This document shows, piece by piece, positions 5,770 through 5,775 of a stretch of 5,775 bases of DNA. The stretch comes from CAZXDS01 sp964639525 (lineage in GTDB: Bacteria; Bacteroidota; Ignavibacteria; Ignavibacteriales; Melioribacteraceae). The notes under the pieces are model-generated. The model did not search any database, had not been told where the DNA came from, and worked only from the letters and a program-made list of their open reading frames with translations. Position numbers and translations under genes: made by a program. The stretch is taken from assembly GCA_964639525.1 (NCBI GenBank), contig CAZXDS010000210.1:1-5775 (forward strand), written 5' to 3'. Positions within the stretch are counted from its first letter, which is position 1. Each line of letters opens with the position of its first letter.

Positions 5770-5775
5770 GAGTAT

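Larger units (their letters stand above)
5369..5775. other. Gene-poor stretch upstream of sixA
   Basis: No convincing protein gene or RNA gene is seen in these roughly 400 bases. The part from 5369 to about 5640 is very AT-rich with stops in all frames. From about 5670 to 5740 the base composition becomes visibly more GC-rich, as if it were once coding or belongs to a structured element. The stretch contains a 10-base direct repeat, a bulged inverted repeat, a strong AAAGGAG motif and short frames listed separately. I checked for tRNA, tmRNA and rRNA marks and saw none. The next gene lies outside the window, so part of this may be its control region. Confidence 0.6.

Noticed and set aside
5369..5775. 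Possible tRNA, tmRNA, riboswitch or CRISPR array
   Set aside because: No cloverleaf, T-loop GTTCRA-type arm, known riboswitch core or regularly spaced long repeat is visible.

Overview
The window looks like chromosomal DNA from an AT-rich member of the Bacteroidota/Chlorobiota/Ignavibacteriota (FCB) group. The evidence is indirect. Reading frames start with little or no Shine-Dalgarno signal. The large outer-membrane protein belongs to a lineage I know mainly from that group. The SixA-type phosphatase carries the RHAKSSW form of its signature that is common there. No species can be named from the sequence alone.

Layout: (1) 18-2636, plus strand, a complete gene for an 872-residue outer-membrane protein. 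It has a signal peptide, a long conserved periplasmic-type region and a C-terminal BamA/TamA-like beta-barrel. (2) 2637-2688, a 52-base gap between convergent genes with no recognisable terminator. (3) 2689-4794, minus strand, polyphosphate kinase 1 (ppk1), apparently intact with all key residues. (4) 4787-5308, minus strand, a SixA-family phosphohistidine phosphatase whose stop codon overlaps the ppk1 start by 8 bases, so sixA-ppk1 is read as a two-gene operon. (5) 5309-5775, a non-coding or degenerate stretch. It holds a weak possible sixA promoter, a 10-base direct repeat spaced exactly 100 bases apart, a bulged inverted repeat and two doubtful short reading frames.

All three genes can be tied to phosphate chemistry, though only the sixA-ppk1 link is firm. 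Ppk1 makes polyphosphate from ATP through a phosphohistidine intermediate. The coupled upstream gene encodes a family that removes phosphate from histidine. The outer-membrane protein resembles the C-terminal part of larger proteins that I recall carrying an N-terminal metallophosphoesterase. Here that domain is absent, and the periplasmic region instead shows a GDWDRH...PRDRDQAF signature closely resembling the catalytic and metal-binding loops of HipA/Fam20/PI3K-like kinases. This kinase-like signature is the most interesting thing in the window. Any functional link between the barrel protein and the ppk1 operon is inference from neighbourhood only.
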